From Frischella japonica (GTDB lineage Bacteria; Pseudomonadota; Gammaproteobacteria; Enterobacterales; Orbaceae): a stretch of 64,000 bases of DNA. The translations under genes and the position numbers were made by a program. Position 1 is the stretch's first letter. Every line of letters starts with the position of its first letter. The stretch is taken from contig NZ_JABURY010000019.1 in assembly GCF_014489845.1 (NCBI RefSeq), forward strand, positions 124,001 to 188,000, given 5' to 3'. The notes under the pieces are model-generated. The model was given only the letters and a program-made list of their open reading frames with translations. It did no database searches and was not told the origin of the DNA. Positions 41,835 through 53,101 of the stretch are shown piece by piece.

Positions 41835-42473
41835 ATGCTATTAACAATACTAAAAGGTTTTACAGTCAGCTTGTCATTAATATGTGCTATCGGTGCGCAA
41901 AATGCATTTGTATTAAAACAAGGATTATTAAAAAACAATATCTTTTGGATTTGTAGTGTCTGTTTTTTGTGTGACTTTTTATTAATGACAATGGGTGTAT
42001 TTGGCGTCGGTGAGATGATTAGTTCAAATCAAATCTTACTCATTATTCTTACGTTAGCAGGCTCACTCTTTTTATTTTGGTATGGTTTTTTATCGTTTCG
42101 TTCTGCGTTGAGAGGCAACTCAAGTTTTAATATTGAAAATAATAACACAAAAAAAATTAGTGTGTTATCAAGTATCTCTGCAACATTAGCCATCACCTTG
42201 CTAAACCCTCATGTTTATTTAGATACGGTAGTCATCATTGGTGGTATATCTATGACACTGATAACAACCATGGAAAAGATAGCTTTTATTATGGGTACAG
42301 TACTTGCTTCCGCCACTTGGTTTTATTCATTAGGTTACGGCGCACAAAAATTATCCGTTTATTTTACCAAACCAAAAGTATGGCGCGTAATCGAAATCGT
42401 TATTGCAATAATAATGTGGCTTATCGCTTTAAGTTTACTGTTATATTTATTTCACAATGATCTTCTACATTAA
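41835..42473 (+). CDS. argO: ArgO-like amino-acid exporter (LysE family)
   Basis: The 212-residue membrane protein has six helices and the LysE/ArgO N-terminus (LKGFTVSLSLICAIGAQNAF, VLKQGLLKNN). The AIGAQNAFVLKQG pattern is typical of ArgO and LysE. The conserved NPHVYLDTVVIIGG segment, with Asn-Pro-His and Asp, is in the fourth helix. It probably exports arginine or lysine. The 360 bases before it hold no gene. Confidence 0.85.
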   Translation: MLLTILKGFTVSLSLICAIGAQNAFVLKQGLLKNNIFWICSVCFLCDFLLMTMGVFGVGEMISSNQILLIILTLAGSLFLFWYGFLSFRSALRGNSSFNIENNNTKKISVLSSISATLAITLLNPHVYLDTVVIIGGISMTLITTMEKIAFIMGTVLASATWFYSLGYGAQKLSVYFTKPKVWRVIEIVIAIIMWLIALSLLLYLFHNDLLH

Positions 42474-42682
42474 AGATATGTGGTGTTTGTTTGATAAAAC
42501 AAATGCTACTTTTGATTACAACCAAAATAAACTAAAAAATAAATGTGGCAATTCGGGCGATGCTGTCTTGACTGATTTCTGGATTACCAAACATCAATTT
42601 TAGTCAATTCCGCTAGAGATTGCCTGTAAATTGGCATATGATATAAGTTATTCTAAAAGCAATAATGTATTAAGGTTTAACC

Positions 42683-44569
42683 ATGTCTGTCAGTTTTGTC
42701 AATGAAACCGAACCCTTTGGCACTTTACTTGGCTTTGCTCCTGGTGGAGTAGCAATTTATTCTTCTGATTATACGACGATTAATAAAAATGACTATCCTG
42801 ATGATATTTCCTATCGTAGTTACATTGGTCATGAATATATGGGATATAAGTGGCAATGTGTCGAGTTTGCTCGCCGTTTTTTATATATCAATTACGGCAT
42901 GGTATTTACTGATGTTGGTATGGCCTATGAGATATTTTCATTAAGAATTTTACGTCGAGTTGTTGATGAAGCATTACTGCCATTACAAGCATTTGCCAAT
43001 GGTAGTCAAAAAGCCCCTGTTGCAGGAGCATTACTCATTTGGCAAGAAAGTGGAATTTTTAAACACACAGGTCATGTAGCCATTATTACTGAAGTTTTTG
43101 CAGATAAAATACGAATTGTCGAACAAAATGTTATTCATCATCGATTACCAGTCGGTCAACAATGGACAAGAGAACTCCGTCTACATATAAATGACGGGCA
43201 TTATGTTTTACATGATGATTTTCAAGACACTATTATTCTTGGTTGGATGATTCAAACCGATGATACCACATATAGTTTGCCCCAGCCGAGCACTCCTCTC
43301 CCCTATCGTTCAATTCATTGCGAACATTTAGACAACCATGGTCAGTTTAATGGCAAATGGTTAAATGAAAATGATGCTATTGAGCAAGCTTATGTTTTAG
43401 CCAATGGTCACAAAATTAACCATGATGATCCTTACCAATATTTTACAATGTCTGCCTGTGCCGAACAGGAGTTGATTCGTGCAACCAATGAATTACATTT
43501 AATGTATCTACATGCGACCGATAAGGTATTAAAAGATGATAATTTGTTAAAAAATTTCGATATTCCTGAAATTTTATGGCCCCGCTTACGATTATCATGG
43601 CAAAAACGGCGTTATCAAATGATTAGTGGGCGTATTGATTTTTGTATGGATGAACGTGGCTTAAAAAGTTATGAATATAATGCTGATTCAGCCTCTTGCC
43701 ATACAGAATGTGGATTAATAACCCAAAAATGGGTCGAGCAAAGTGGTTTATCCATTGGTTCTAATCCTGGATCTGCCTTATTAGATAGCTTAGCTGATTG
43801 TTGGAAACATAGTGATGCTAAACAGTTTGTTCATATCATGCAAGACAATGATAGTGAGGAAAATTATCATGCCCTATTTATGCAAAAAGCATTAACTCAA
43901 GCTGGTTTTGAAAGCAAAATTCTACATGGATTAGATGATTTACATTGGGATAGTCGTGGCAGAGTGGTTGATAATGAAAATCGCAAAGTAAAATGTGTTT
44001 GGAAAACTTGGGCGTGGGAAACCGTTCTGGAACAATTACGACAAGAAAGTGAATCACAAGTAGCAGCTCCGCCGATACGCACAGGTCAAGCAGACGATAA
44101 AGTGCGCTTAATTGATGTACTATTGCGACCTGAAATTTTAGTATTTGAACCACTCTGGACCATCATTCCAAGTAATAAAGCAATATCACCGGTACTATGG
44201 GCATTATTCCCTGATCATCGTTATTTATTAGAATCAGAATTTGAACTAAACGACCAATTAATCAAAAAAGGTTATGCCGTAAAACCCATTGCTGGACGCT
44301 GCGGTAGTAATATAGAATTGGTCAATAGTAAAGAACAAGTATTAGATAAAACGCTCGGACGTTTTGCTCGCCAAGAAAATATTTATCAACAACTTTGGTG
44401 CTTACCTAAAGTAGCCAACAAATATTTACAGATCTGTACATTCACAGTGGGCGGACATTATGGTGGTGCATGCTTACGTTCTGATTCTTCGTTAGTCATT
44501 AAAGGAGAAAGCGATATGGAAGTTTTACGAGTTATTAATGATCAAGATTTTGTGCAAAATAAAACTTGA
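42683..44569 (+). CDS. gsp: Glutathionylspermidine synthetase/amidase
   Basis: This bifunctional enzyme joins glutathione to spermidine at the expense of ATP, and splits it again. The N-terminal CHAP amidase has its catalytic Cys at residue 59 (YKWQCVEFARR) and His at 131 (KHTGHVAII), the same numbers as in E. coli Gsp. The C-terminal ATP-grasp synthetase (about 205-628) has RIDFCMDERGLKSYEYNADS and KPIAGRCGSNIELVN. Length (628) is close to the E. coli enzyme. It is a single-gene unit. Confidence 0.94.
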   Translation: MSVSFVNETEPFGTLLGFAPGGVAIYSSDYTTINKNDYPDDISYRSYIGHEYMGYKWQCVEFARRFLYINYGMVFTDVGMAYEIFSLRILRRVVDEALLPLQAFANGSQKAPVAGALLIWQESGIFKHTGHVAIITEVFADKIRIVEQNVIHHRLPVGQQWTRELRLHINDGHYVLHDDFQDTIILGWMIQTDDTTYSLPQPSTPLPYRSIHCEHLDNHGQFNGKWLNENDAIEQAYVLANGHKINHDDPYQYFTMSACAEQELIRATNELHLMYLHATDKVLKDDNLLKNFDIPEILWPRLRLSWQKRRYQMISGRIDFCMDERGLKSYEYNADSASCHTECGLITQKWVEQSGLSIGSNPGSALLDSLADCWKHSDAKQFVHIMQDNDSEENYHALFMQKALTQAGFESKILHGLDDLHWDSRGRVVDNENRKVKCVWKTWAWETVLEQLRQESESQVAAPPIRTGQADDKVRLIDVLLRPEILVFEPLWTIIPSNKAISPVLWALFPDHRYLLESEFELNDQLIKKGYAVKPIAGRCGSNIELVNSKEQVLDKTLGRFARQENIYQQLWCLPKVANKYLQICTFTVGGHYGGACLRSDSSLVIKGESDMEVLRVINDQDFVQNKT

Positions 44570-44575
44570 TACTAA

Positions 44576-44610
44576 AACCTGTCCGATCCGGATAAAATAT
44601 CGGGCAGGTT
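44576..44610. terminator. Hairpin between convergent gsp and proC
   Basis: AACCTGTCCGAT and ATCGGGCAGGTT form a 12-base stem with one G-U pair around an 11-base loop. There is only a weak T-run on each side, so terminator strength is uncertain, but the position between two convergent genes fits. Confidence 0.5.
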
Positions 44611-44626
44611 ATCATATGGCTAATAA

Positions 44627-45418
44627 TTACGCTTTAATTTTTGCTGAAGCTTTTACCGCTTCAATGACAGCATTACGCAAACCGTATTTTTCTAACTGAG
44701 CTATTCCTCGAATCGTCGTTCCACCTGGTGAACATACACCATCTTTTAGTTCAGCAGGTAACATTGATTGCGCCAGCAATACACTTGCAGAACCAAGTAC
44801 CGCTTGCTTGCTCATCAAATAGGCTTCTTCGCGAGTTAATCCAGCCAATACTCCCGCATCAGCCAATGCCTCAATAAATAATGCCACATATGCTGGTGAA
44901 CAGCCGGCTATGGTACTACTGATATCTAATTTACTTTCATCAACAATAGCAATTTTACCGATCGCCATAAATAATTGCTTAACTATTTCTAACTGTTTAT
45001 TGGTAACCTGTTTGGCAGGGCTTATAGCGGTCATGCCTTGGCAAACTCTACTTGGAATATTCGGAATTGCGCGAATAATAGCCTGATGTGAGGTGAGAAT
45101 TTCTTGAATTTGTGCCATAGTAAAAGATGCAGCGGTAGAAATAATCATTTGATTCCCACTAAGATAAGGTTTTATTTCTTCAAGAACACTCGGTAATATT
45201 CGAGGAATCACTGCCAAAATAATGATATCAGTTTGCTCTACGACAGCTCGATTCGTCAAGCAAAATTGACAATCTAAGTCTTTAGCTATCTGTTGCGTTT
45301 TACCACTTGTTCCACCACTTATAAACACATCTTGTGGCGTAACATATTGACTGAATATTAGGCCTTGTAATATGGCTGAGCCTAAATGACCCACGCCAAT
45401 AATTCCAATTTGTTTCAT
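44627..45418 (-). CDS. proC: Pyrroline-5-carboxylate reductase
   Basis: ProC makes proline from pyrroline-5-carboxylate with NAD(P)H. The 263-residue protein has the N-terminal Rossmann motif IGIIGVGHLGSAILQGL, then IRAIPNIPSRVCQGMTA, and the C-terminal signature LKDGVCSPGGTTIRGIAQLE. The length is slightly shorter than the typical 270. It appears monocistronic. Confidence 0.95.
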   Translation of the reverse strand: MKQIGIIGVGHLGSAILQGLIFSQYVTPQDVFISGGTSGKTQQIAKDLDCQFCLTNRAVVEQTDIIILAVIPRILPSVLEEIKPYLSGNQMIISTAASFTMAQIQEILTSHQAIIRAIPNIPSRVCQGMTAISPAKQVTNKQLEIVKQLFMAIGKIAIVDESKLDISSTIAGCSPAYVALFIEALADAGVLAGLTREEAYLMSKQAVLGSASVLLAQSMLPAELKDGVCSPGGTTIRGIAQLEKYGLRNAVIEAVKASAKIKA

Positions 45419-46000
45419 TTTTATTCCTTAAATATAATTTATTCAAATTACCATCATAACGAACAATGACTATCAGCTTAGCCAAATAAAAACGCTGATA
45501 TGATCTCGTAATAATATGACCATAAAATTAATGATATCATTAACTACGAATTATTATTTAATCAATAATAAAAGATAGCGGTGATAATATGAACGTTCAC
45601 ATTGTAAAATGCATTAATCATTTTGAAAATATTCATGAGCATAATACCTTATACCCTTTATTTAAAATTTTTCAAATTGCTATGATTAGATGATAACTAA
45701 GTGAAGTTGTAAATTTTTTTAAACATAACTTGAGATAAGTTATTTGCTACATTTAAAATGTCCAGTTTTACTACAGTTGCAATGTAAACAAAATAATTTA
45801 GAAAACGATGATAGGATAAAAACTGATAAGATACAAAATATGGCACCTTAAATAAGTTTAATTCGACCATATTTTGCAGTCTTTTCACTACTACATTAGA
45901 TAAAAATCTAAATGACGCTATGTTATTTAATAAAAGAGAAATTCCAAATAAAATTTCTTTTAGCGATGATTTAAATCAATAAAATATTTAACATAAATAA
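45419..46000. other. Gap without a supported gene
   Basis: The stretch is AT-rich. A 34-codon plus-strand frame at 45589-45693 (MNVHIVKCINHFENIHEHNT...) has a plausible start but a weak ribosome site. A 63-codon minus frame at 45697-45888 has no support. I see no RNA gene. Confidence 0.4.
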
Positions 46001-46390
46001 TTATTGTTTTAACGCTATCGAAATAGCTTCATCAGGATTATTTGCATTTATATTTGCGACAAATGCATAGCCCCTTTTAGTTAAATTGGCTTCTCTTAAA
46101 CTATTTCCTTTTACACCAAGAAATATCGCGATGCCCAATTGTAACAAATTACCGAATAAACCGAAAGCGGCTGCAGATGTAGATTGCTCATAATAGTCGT
46201 AAGAGCTTGGCATCATCATGACAGAAATAATATTTATCAGTACCGCTATACCAATTAAAATAGCCGCAACCGACCACAATTTCTTAACTAGCGCCCAAAT
46301 TGCGCCAAATAGGAACCCAGGCCAAGACCAACCTTGTTTTACTGCTTCAACTTTTCCATCCGCATGTTTGTATACATTATAATTTTTCAT
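46001..46390 (-). CDS. DUF2628 small membrane protein
   Basis: The 129-residue protein has the DUF2628 layout: a short soluble N-terminus (YNVYKHADGKVEAVKQGWSW), then PGFLFGAIWALVKKLW, a helix, and a second hydrophobic segment (LFGNLLQLGIAIFLGVKGN). The tail (RGYAFVANINANNPDEAI) is the family's usual end. Function is unknown. No operon partner is seen. Confidence 0.75.
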   Translation of the reverse strand: MKNYNVYKHADGKVEAVKQGWSWPGFLFGAIWALVKKLWSVAAILIGIAVLINIISVMMMPSSYDYYEQSTSAAAFGLFGNLLQLGIAIFLGVKGNSLREANLTKRGYAFVANINANNPDEAISIALKQ

Positions 46391-46962
46391 AATAACTTTG
46401 TTAATTTATTTAAAAAGGAATTGGATTGTAACCTAAAATTTAAAGAAAATAAAACTGAATTATAAGCTTTTTAATTTTAATGACTAAACATTTATATTAT
46501 TTATAATTTCAATATTTCTAATTTGGCCAAATAGACATTAACTTTGTTGGGCTTTATTAGGGAGAAAAAAATAGTAAGCCTGTTGTGCCAAACAATATCA
46601 TTTTAACCGTAATAATTGATAAATAGCCGATTATAATAAATACCTATGCAAACACCACATAACAGAATATTATTACGGCGAAATAATTTAAGTTAATGAA
46701 GGCGCTATATTTAAATCCTTTATTTTCTTTTAAAAATTTTATGTTAATTTTTGTCTAAGATTCGGTGATACAATAACCACAAATAAAAAAATAGTTAATA
46801 TTAGTCAATATCTTGAATACTTTCCAATCTATTAAATAGAGATACCTTGAATTACGTTTTTTTTATTAATCTTATTGCTTCAATGGAGCTTTGTGCTTAA
46901 ACATTCATGAAAAAATAACCTCTTTCATTAATCAACCTCTTCTAATGAATTTCTTTTTATAC
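46391..46962. other. Gap without a supported gene
   Basis: There is no open frame of useful length and no RNA gene that I can see. A short minus-strand segment near 46865-46905 (AQSSIEAIRLIKKT then stop) may be another coding remnant linked to the relics next to it. Confidence 0.35.
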
Positions 46963-47273
46963 CTAAATAAATAATTGGTTGATAGCAAATATGAAAGGTA
47001 CAAAACATTGCAGAATAAATTCTCTATAATATTTGTCATCAAACCTGCCATAATAATGCTCTAGTTCCAGTAAACCTACAATAATCTATTGAAGGATAAA
47101 AATCGCGCATTAAATGCTAGTCACTCTATTTATGAAACAGTTAATGTCCTAATCCCATTAAACAAGGTTAGCCATAACCAATCTTGTTTAAGCGCTTCGA
47201 GTTAGCCATTGATACTTTTATAACCATAATAATTTTCATCGATGTATTTATCTATTATTAAGCAATAGTAATG
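46963..47273 (-). pseudogene. Coding relics downstream of the LysR gene
   Basis: Two minus-strand stretches look like dead coding sequence. From 47273 to 47130 the frame reads IIDKYIDENYYGYKSING, a stop, then LEALKQDWLWLTLFNGIRTL and TVS with a stop. From 47085 to 46963 it reads GLLELEHYYGRFDDKYYREF then ILQCFVPF and on to a stop. Trp, Gly and Asp content is too high for chance AT-rich DNA. I cannot name the family; one or two genes may be involved. It follows the LysR gene by 36 bases on the same strand. Confidence 0.35.
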
Positions 47274-47309
47274 TTAAATTTTTAATATAAACATTTAAAT
47301 ATGATTAAT

Positions 47310-48230
47310 TTATTTCAATTTAAATCCATACTCTTGAATCAGTATTTTTAATTCTTCAATATAACGCTGTGCTGATTGGCTTAATTGTACTTTTTGTGAA
47401 GTGATCCACCCCACCAATATTCGTTCATCGGTAACTAAAGGAATAGAAGCAATATCAGAACCATTGAGATCAGTACTCAGTACACCGGTACTGATAGTGT
47501 AACCATTTAAGCCATGCAGTAAATTGAATAGGGTTGCGCGATCGCTAACATGGATACTTTTTTTGTGATAAACCGTACTAAGGATTTCTTCAGCAAAGTA
47601 AAATGAATTATATTCACCTTGTTCGAATGAAAGGTAAGGAAAGTTATCAAGTTCTTCCAGTGTGATCATTTTTTGCTGTGATAATGGATGTTGTGTACTG
47701 ATAAAAACGTGTGGACTCGCTTCAAACAATGGGAAAAAAGTGAGTTGATGTTCTTTTAATAAGCGCTTTATGACTTTACGGTTAAAATCATTCAAATATA
47801 AAATACCAACTTCACTACGTAAGGTTGCCACATCCGTAATAATATCGTGAGTCCGAGTTTCTCTTAAAGTAAATTCATATTCATCAGTATGATTTTTTTT
47901 TATTAAATTAACAAAAGCATTCACCGCAAAGGCATAGTGTTGCGTTGAAATACTGCAAAGTTGTTTAGATGGGATTTTACTATTATAATGTTGTTCTAAT
48001 AATTCAGTTTGATCGAGAATTTGTTTCGCGTAACCTAAAAATTCAACCCCTTCCGTAGTTAAAGAAACCCCTTTGGCTGTACGTAAAAAAATTTTTATTT
48101 TAAATTCATCTTCTAACTCTTTGATCGCGGTTGATAAACTGGGTTGAGTAATAAACAGTTTTTTAGCTGCTTCATTAATTGAACAACAACGAGCAACTTC
48201 AATAATATAACGTAATTGATTTAATTTCAC
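47310..48230 (-). CDS. LysR-type transcriptional regulator
   Basis: The 306-residue protein has the N-terminal LysR helix-turn-helix (MKLNQLRYIIEVARCCSINE, then AAKKLFITQPSLSTAIKELE) and a C-terminal effector domain (about 90-306). The target genes are not evident: no divergent gene lies upstream, and the genes once downstream look decayed. LysR regulators often sit next to what they control, so the loss of neighbours may have left it an orphan. Confidence 0.88.
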   Translation of the reverse strand: MKLNQLRYIIEVARCCSINEAAKKLFITQPSLSTAIKELEDEFKIKIFLRTAKGVSLTTEGVEFLGYAKQILDQTELLEQHYNSKIPSKQLCSISTQHYAFAVNAFVNLIKKNHTDEYEFTLRETRTHDIITDVATLRSEVGILYLNDFNRKVIKRLLKEHQLTFFPLFEASPHVFISTQHPLSQQKMITLEELDNFPYLSFEQGEYNSFYFAEEILSTVYHKKSIHVSDRATLFNLLHGLNGYTISTGVLSTDLNGSDIASIPLVTDERILVGWITSQKVQLSQSAQRYIEELKILIQEYGFKLK

Positions 48231-48357
48231 CGTAACGTCTCTTATAATGATAATGTAGATAATTTAAACAATGATTATCAATTTTTCATCTTAGTCTAAT
48301 CATTGCTTGTTAAGCAATCAATAGTACATTCAAGATATAATTCGCATAGAAGAGAGC

Positions 48358-48390
48358 TTAAAAAATGTAGCCCAGTTAAAAATGGGCTAC
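48358..48390 (-). terminator. Intrinsic terminator after the S24-type repressor
   Basis: On the minus strand GTAGCCCA and TGGGCTAC form an 8-base perfect stem around an 8-base loop, followed by ATTTTTTAA. It lies about 35 bases past the repressor stop. Confidence 0.8.
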
Positions 48391-48425
48391 TAATTGAAGA
48401 TAAATCAACTGCTTTATGGAAAATT

Positions 48426-49109
48426 TTAATAAAGATCTTTAATAATTTGAACAACATTACCAACAATATGATAGGAATTAAAATCGTGACGATGAACCAC
48501 AATTGCTTCACATTGAGGATTATTTGCTAATAAAACCCAGCCTTCGAGTGTTATCTGAATACGTCTAACCATAGTGATATCTAAATATTCAATTAGATAA
48601 ATATTACCATCTACAATATCTTTTGGTGTTGTATCTATGATTAGCCCATTATTATTCTTGATATCAGGTGCCATCATATTACCTTTAGCCCAATAAATAA
48701 TTAATTTTTCTGCATTTAATCCTCGGTAACCTAACCAACCGGCTAATACAGGATAATTCATTACTGGCGGTGTCCCTCTAACATATTTTTGTGTACTTGC
48801 TTCTTCAGGTGTTGGACATTGTTTACTATAAACAGGAATCCGATAAATCGGATCATTATAATTCTGGCTATCTTCAAGTAAATCTATATCTTGAGGATTA
48901 TATCCCGTCGCCAACCATGTATACGTTACATCACATTTTTCAGCTATAATGGCTAAACGATTTAAAGAAGGGTAAGTTTTACCTGATAAATAATCACGTA
49001 TCACGGTTTCAGACATATCGCATTTTTTAGCAAAACTAGCAATTGAATTATTTTGCATTATCTCGGCAAGTCGATGCTTGAAATTTTGCACACTTTTATT
49101 CGTTCTCAT
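48426..49109 (-). CDS. Phage-type XRE/S24 repressor without the catalytic dyad
   Basis: The 227-residue protein has an N-terminal XRE-like helix-turn-helix (residues 12-60, ASFAKKCDMSETVIRDYLSG) and a C-terminal LexA/S24-like fold. In that fold the usual GDSMEP motif reads GNMMAP (residues 143-148), so the nucleophile Ser is Met145. The Lys of the dyad is Arg182 (MVRRIQ). It should therefore fold and dimerise but not cleave itself. It resembles phage CI/Mu-C type repressors, yet no phage gene is nearby. A palindrome (ATGTT-AGG-AACAT, 49140-49152) just upstream could be its own operator. Confidence 0.8.
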   Translation of the reverse strand: MRTNKSVQNFKHRLAEIMQNNSIASFAKKCDMSETVIRDYLSGKTYPSLNRLAIIAEKCDVTYTWLATGYNPQDIDLLEDSQNYNDPIYRIPVYSKQCPTPEEASTQKYVRGTPPVMNYPVLAGWLGYRGLNAEKLIIYWAKGNMMAPDIKNNNGLIIDTTPKDIVDGNIYLIEYLDITMVRRIQITLEGWVLLANNPQCEAIVVHRHDFNSYHIVGNVVQIIKDLY

Positions 49110-49139
49110 TTTTATTTCCTATTCTATTCTTGGTACAAA

Positions 49140-49152
49140 ATGTTAGGAACAT
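49140..49152. promoter_or_regulatory. Candidate operator upstream of the S24-type repressor
   Basis: ATGTT and AACAT form a perfect inverted repeat with a 3-base spacer, 31 bases upstream of the repressor start. Autorepression is inferred from position only. Confidence 0.3.
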
Positions 49153-49270
49153 CATTATAAATTAATTTTTTATTTATAACTATATGAATATTATGTAAAT
49201 ATTAAAAAAATCATTTTTTTATGAAAATAGTAAATGATTATATTTTGCAATTTAGTTAGCAATTAAAGCG

Positions 49271-49321
49271 ATCGAACCTTTTTCGATGGTTGTCTTTGTA
49301 GCGGTATTATCGTTACGATAA
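49271..49321. promoter_or_regulatory. Two perfect inverted repeats upstream of the UbiF-like gene
   Basis: ATCGAA-CCTTT-TTCGAT (49271-49287) and TTATCG-TTA-CGATAA (49307-49321) lie 20 bases apart, 90-140 bases before the hydroxylase start. Both contain CGAT, rare in such AT-rich DNA. They could be operators for one regulator; none is identified. Confidence 0.3.
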
Positions 49322-49409
49322 ATATAAAGATGATGCCGTCAGTGACTAATGAATGGCGATAAATTATGTTATTATTCACTCTACGAACTATAAATAAGAC
49401 GAGGTTAGC

Positions 49410-50588
49410 GTGATTGATTTCGACGTTGCTATTGTTGGCAGTGGTATGGTTGGCTTAGCGACTGCTAGTGCTTTATATCGCCAAGGAATGAAAATCGCTG
49501 TTATAACGGATAATCAACAATTATATCACCACTTAGATAAAGAACGGGTTGAGATCAGAGCCTCTGCCATCAATCATGCTAGCCAACAATATTTTCAACA
49601 AATTGGCATTTGGGATAAATTGCTCCACAGTGGTAGAGTACAACCCTTTGATCAAATTGAAGTACAAGAAGTATCAGGTTTTGCGAAATTAGTGGAAAAT
49701 TGTTCAGCCTATGCTTACACAAAACTAGGCTATATTATTGAAAATCAACTAATTCAAAATACCTTATATCAAAAGCTTATTGAACAAAAAAATGTTGTTT
49801 TTTTTTATCATCAAGTGACAGATCTAACGTTTAGTTCCGACCGTGCTTTTATCAAATTAGCTAATAATGAAAAAATTGCAGCAAAATTAATTATTGCTGC
49901 TGATGGTGCAAATTCATTTATACGCCAACATCAGCAAATCAAAATGTTAAAACAACCTTATCGACATCATGCAATTATTGCAACAGTACAGACTGAATTA
50001 GCTCACCAAGCATGTGCTAAACAGATCTTCTATCCTGAGGGTATTGTAGCTTTTCTACCATTATGGAAATCACATGAGAGTTGTTTAGTTTGGTCAACCC
50101 ATCAGCATAATGTCAATGTACTTAACACGATGGCACCCGCTGCATTTGGTCAACAATTAAGTCAAATTACTGCTCGTTACGTTGGACAATGCAAAATAAT
50201 TAGCGATCGTTATACCTTTCCACTTATCGCCCGTTACTGTATGGATACCGTAAAACCACGATTAATATTGATTGGTGATGCAGCACATACCATCCATCCT
50301 TTAGCTGGTCAAGGTGCAAATTTAGGTTTTCAAGATGCACAGCAATTAACAGATACCATAAATCATCTTTATGTTGCTCAGCATGATATTGGACTAGTCA
50401 AATTCTATCGCCAATATCAATTGAAACGTCATAAAGATACTTTGATTATGATGGCAGCAATGAAAGGTATTCAGGATATTTTTACTGGTTATAATCCAGT
50501 AAAAAGTTTTACCCGAGGAATCGGTATGAATGCCATTAATCATATTAATTGGCTGAAAAAAACAATCGTTGAATATGGAATGAAATAA
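49410..50588 (+). CDS. ubiF: UbiF-like ubiquinone-biosynthesis FAD monooxygenase
   Basis: The 392-residue protein is a UbiH/F/VisC-family flavin hydroxylase. It has the N-terminal dinucleotide fold DVAIVGSGMVGLATASALYR, the middle ADGANSFIRQ motif, and LILIGDAAHTIHPLAGQGAN for FAD ribityl binding. Details such as LGYIIENQLIQNTL and the C-terminal tail are closest to UbiF, which hydroxylates the C6 position of the quinone ring; UbiH or UbiI cannot be excluded. The start is GTG at 49410, with GAGG 5 bases before it. Confidence 0.85.
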   Translation: MIDFDVAIVGSGMVGLATASALYRQGMKIAVITDNQQLYHHLDKERVEIRASAINHASQQYFQQIGIWDKLLHSGRVQPFDQIEVQEVSGFAKLVENCSAYAYTKLGYIIENQLIQNTLYQKLIEQKNVVFFYHQVTDLTFSSDRAFIKLANNEKIAAKLIIAADGANSFIRQHQQIKMLKQPYRHHAIIATVQTELAHQACAKQIFYPEGIVAFLPLWKSHESCLVWSTHQHNVNVLNTMAPAAFGQQLSQITARYVGQCKIISDRYTFPLIARYCMDTVKPRLILIGDAAHTIHPLAGQGANLGFQDAQQLTDTINHLYVAQHDIGLVKFYRQYQLKRHKDTLIMMAAMKGIQDIFTGYNPVKSFTRGIGMNAINHINWLKKTIVEYGMK

Positions 50589-50596
50589 GCCCAATC

Positions 50597-50617
50597 AAAC
50601 TCCCATTGTGGGAGTTT
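50597..50617. terminator. Bidirectional terminator between ubiF-like and gyrB
   Basis: AAACTCCCA and TGGGAGTTT form a 9-base perfect stem with a TTG loop, followed by TTGATT on the plus strand and TTTGATT on the minus strand. The genes on both sides converge on it. Confidence 0.75.
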
Positions 50618-50647
50618 TGATTATCATTGATAACTAATTTTTACAGA

Positions 50648-53101
<2,454 letters not shown>

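Noticed and set aside
42478-42603. A 41-codon plus-strand frame directly after argO (MWCLFDKTNATFDYNQ...).
   Set aside because: It has no ribosome site and no recognised similarity. The second half looks mildly coding, but the evidence is too thin to call a gene or relic.
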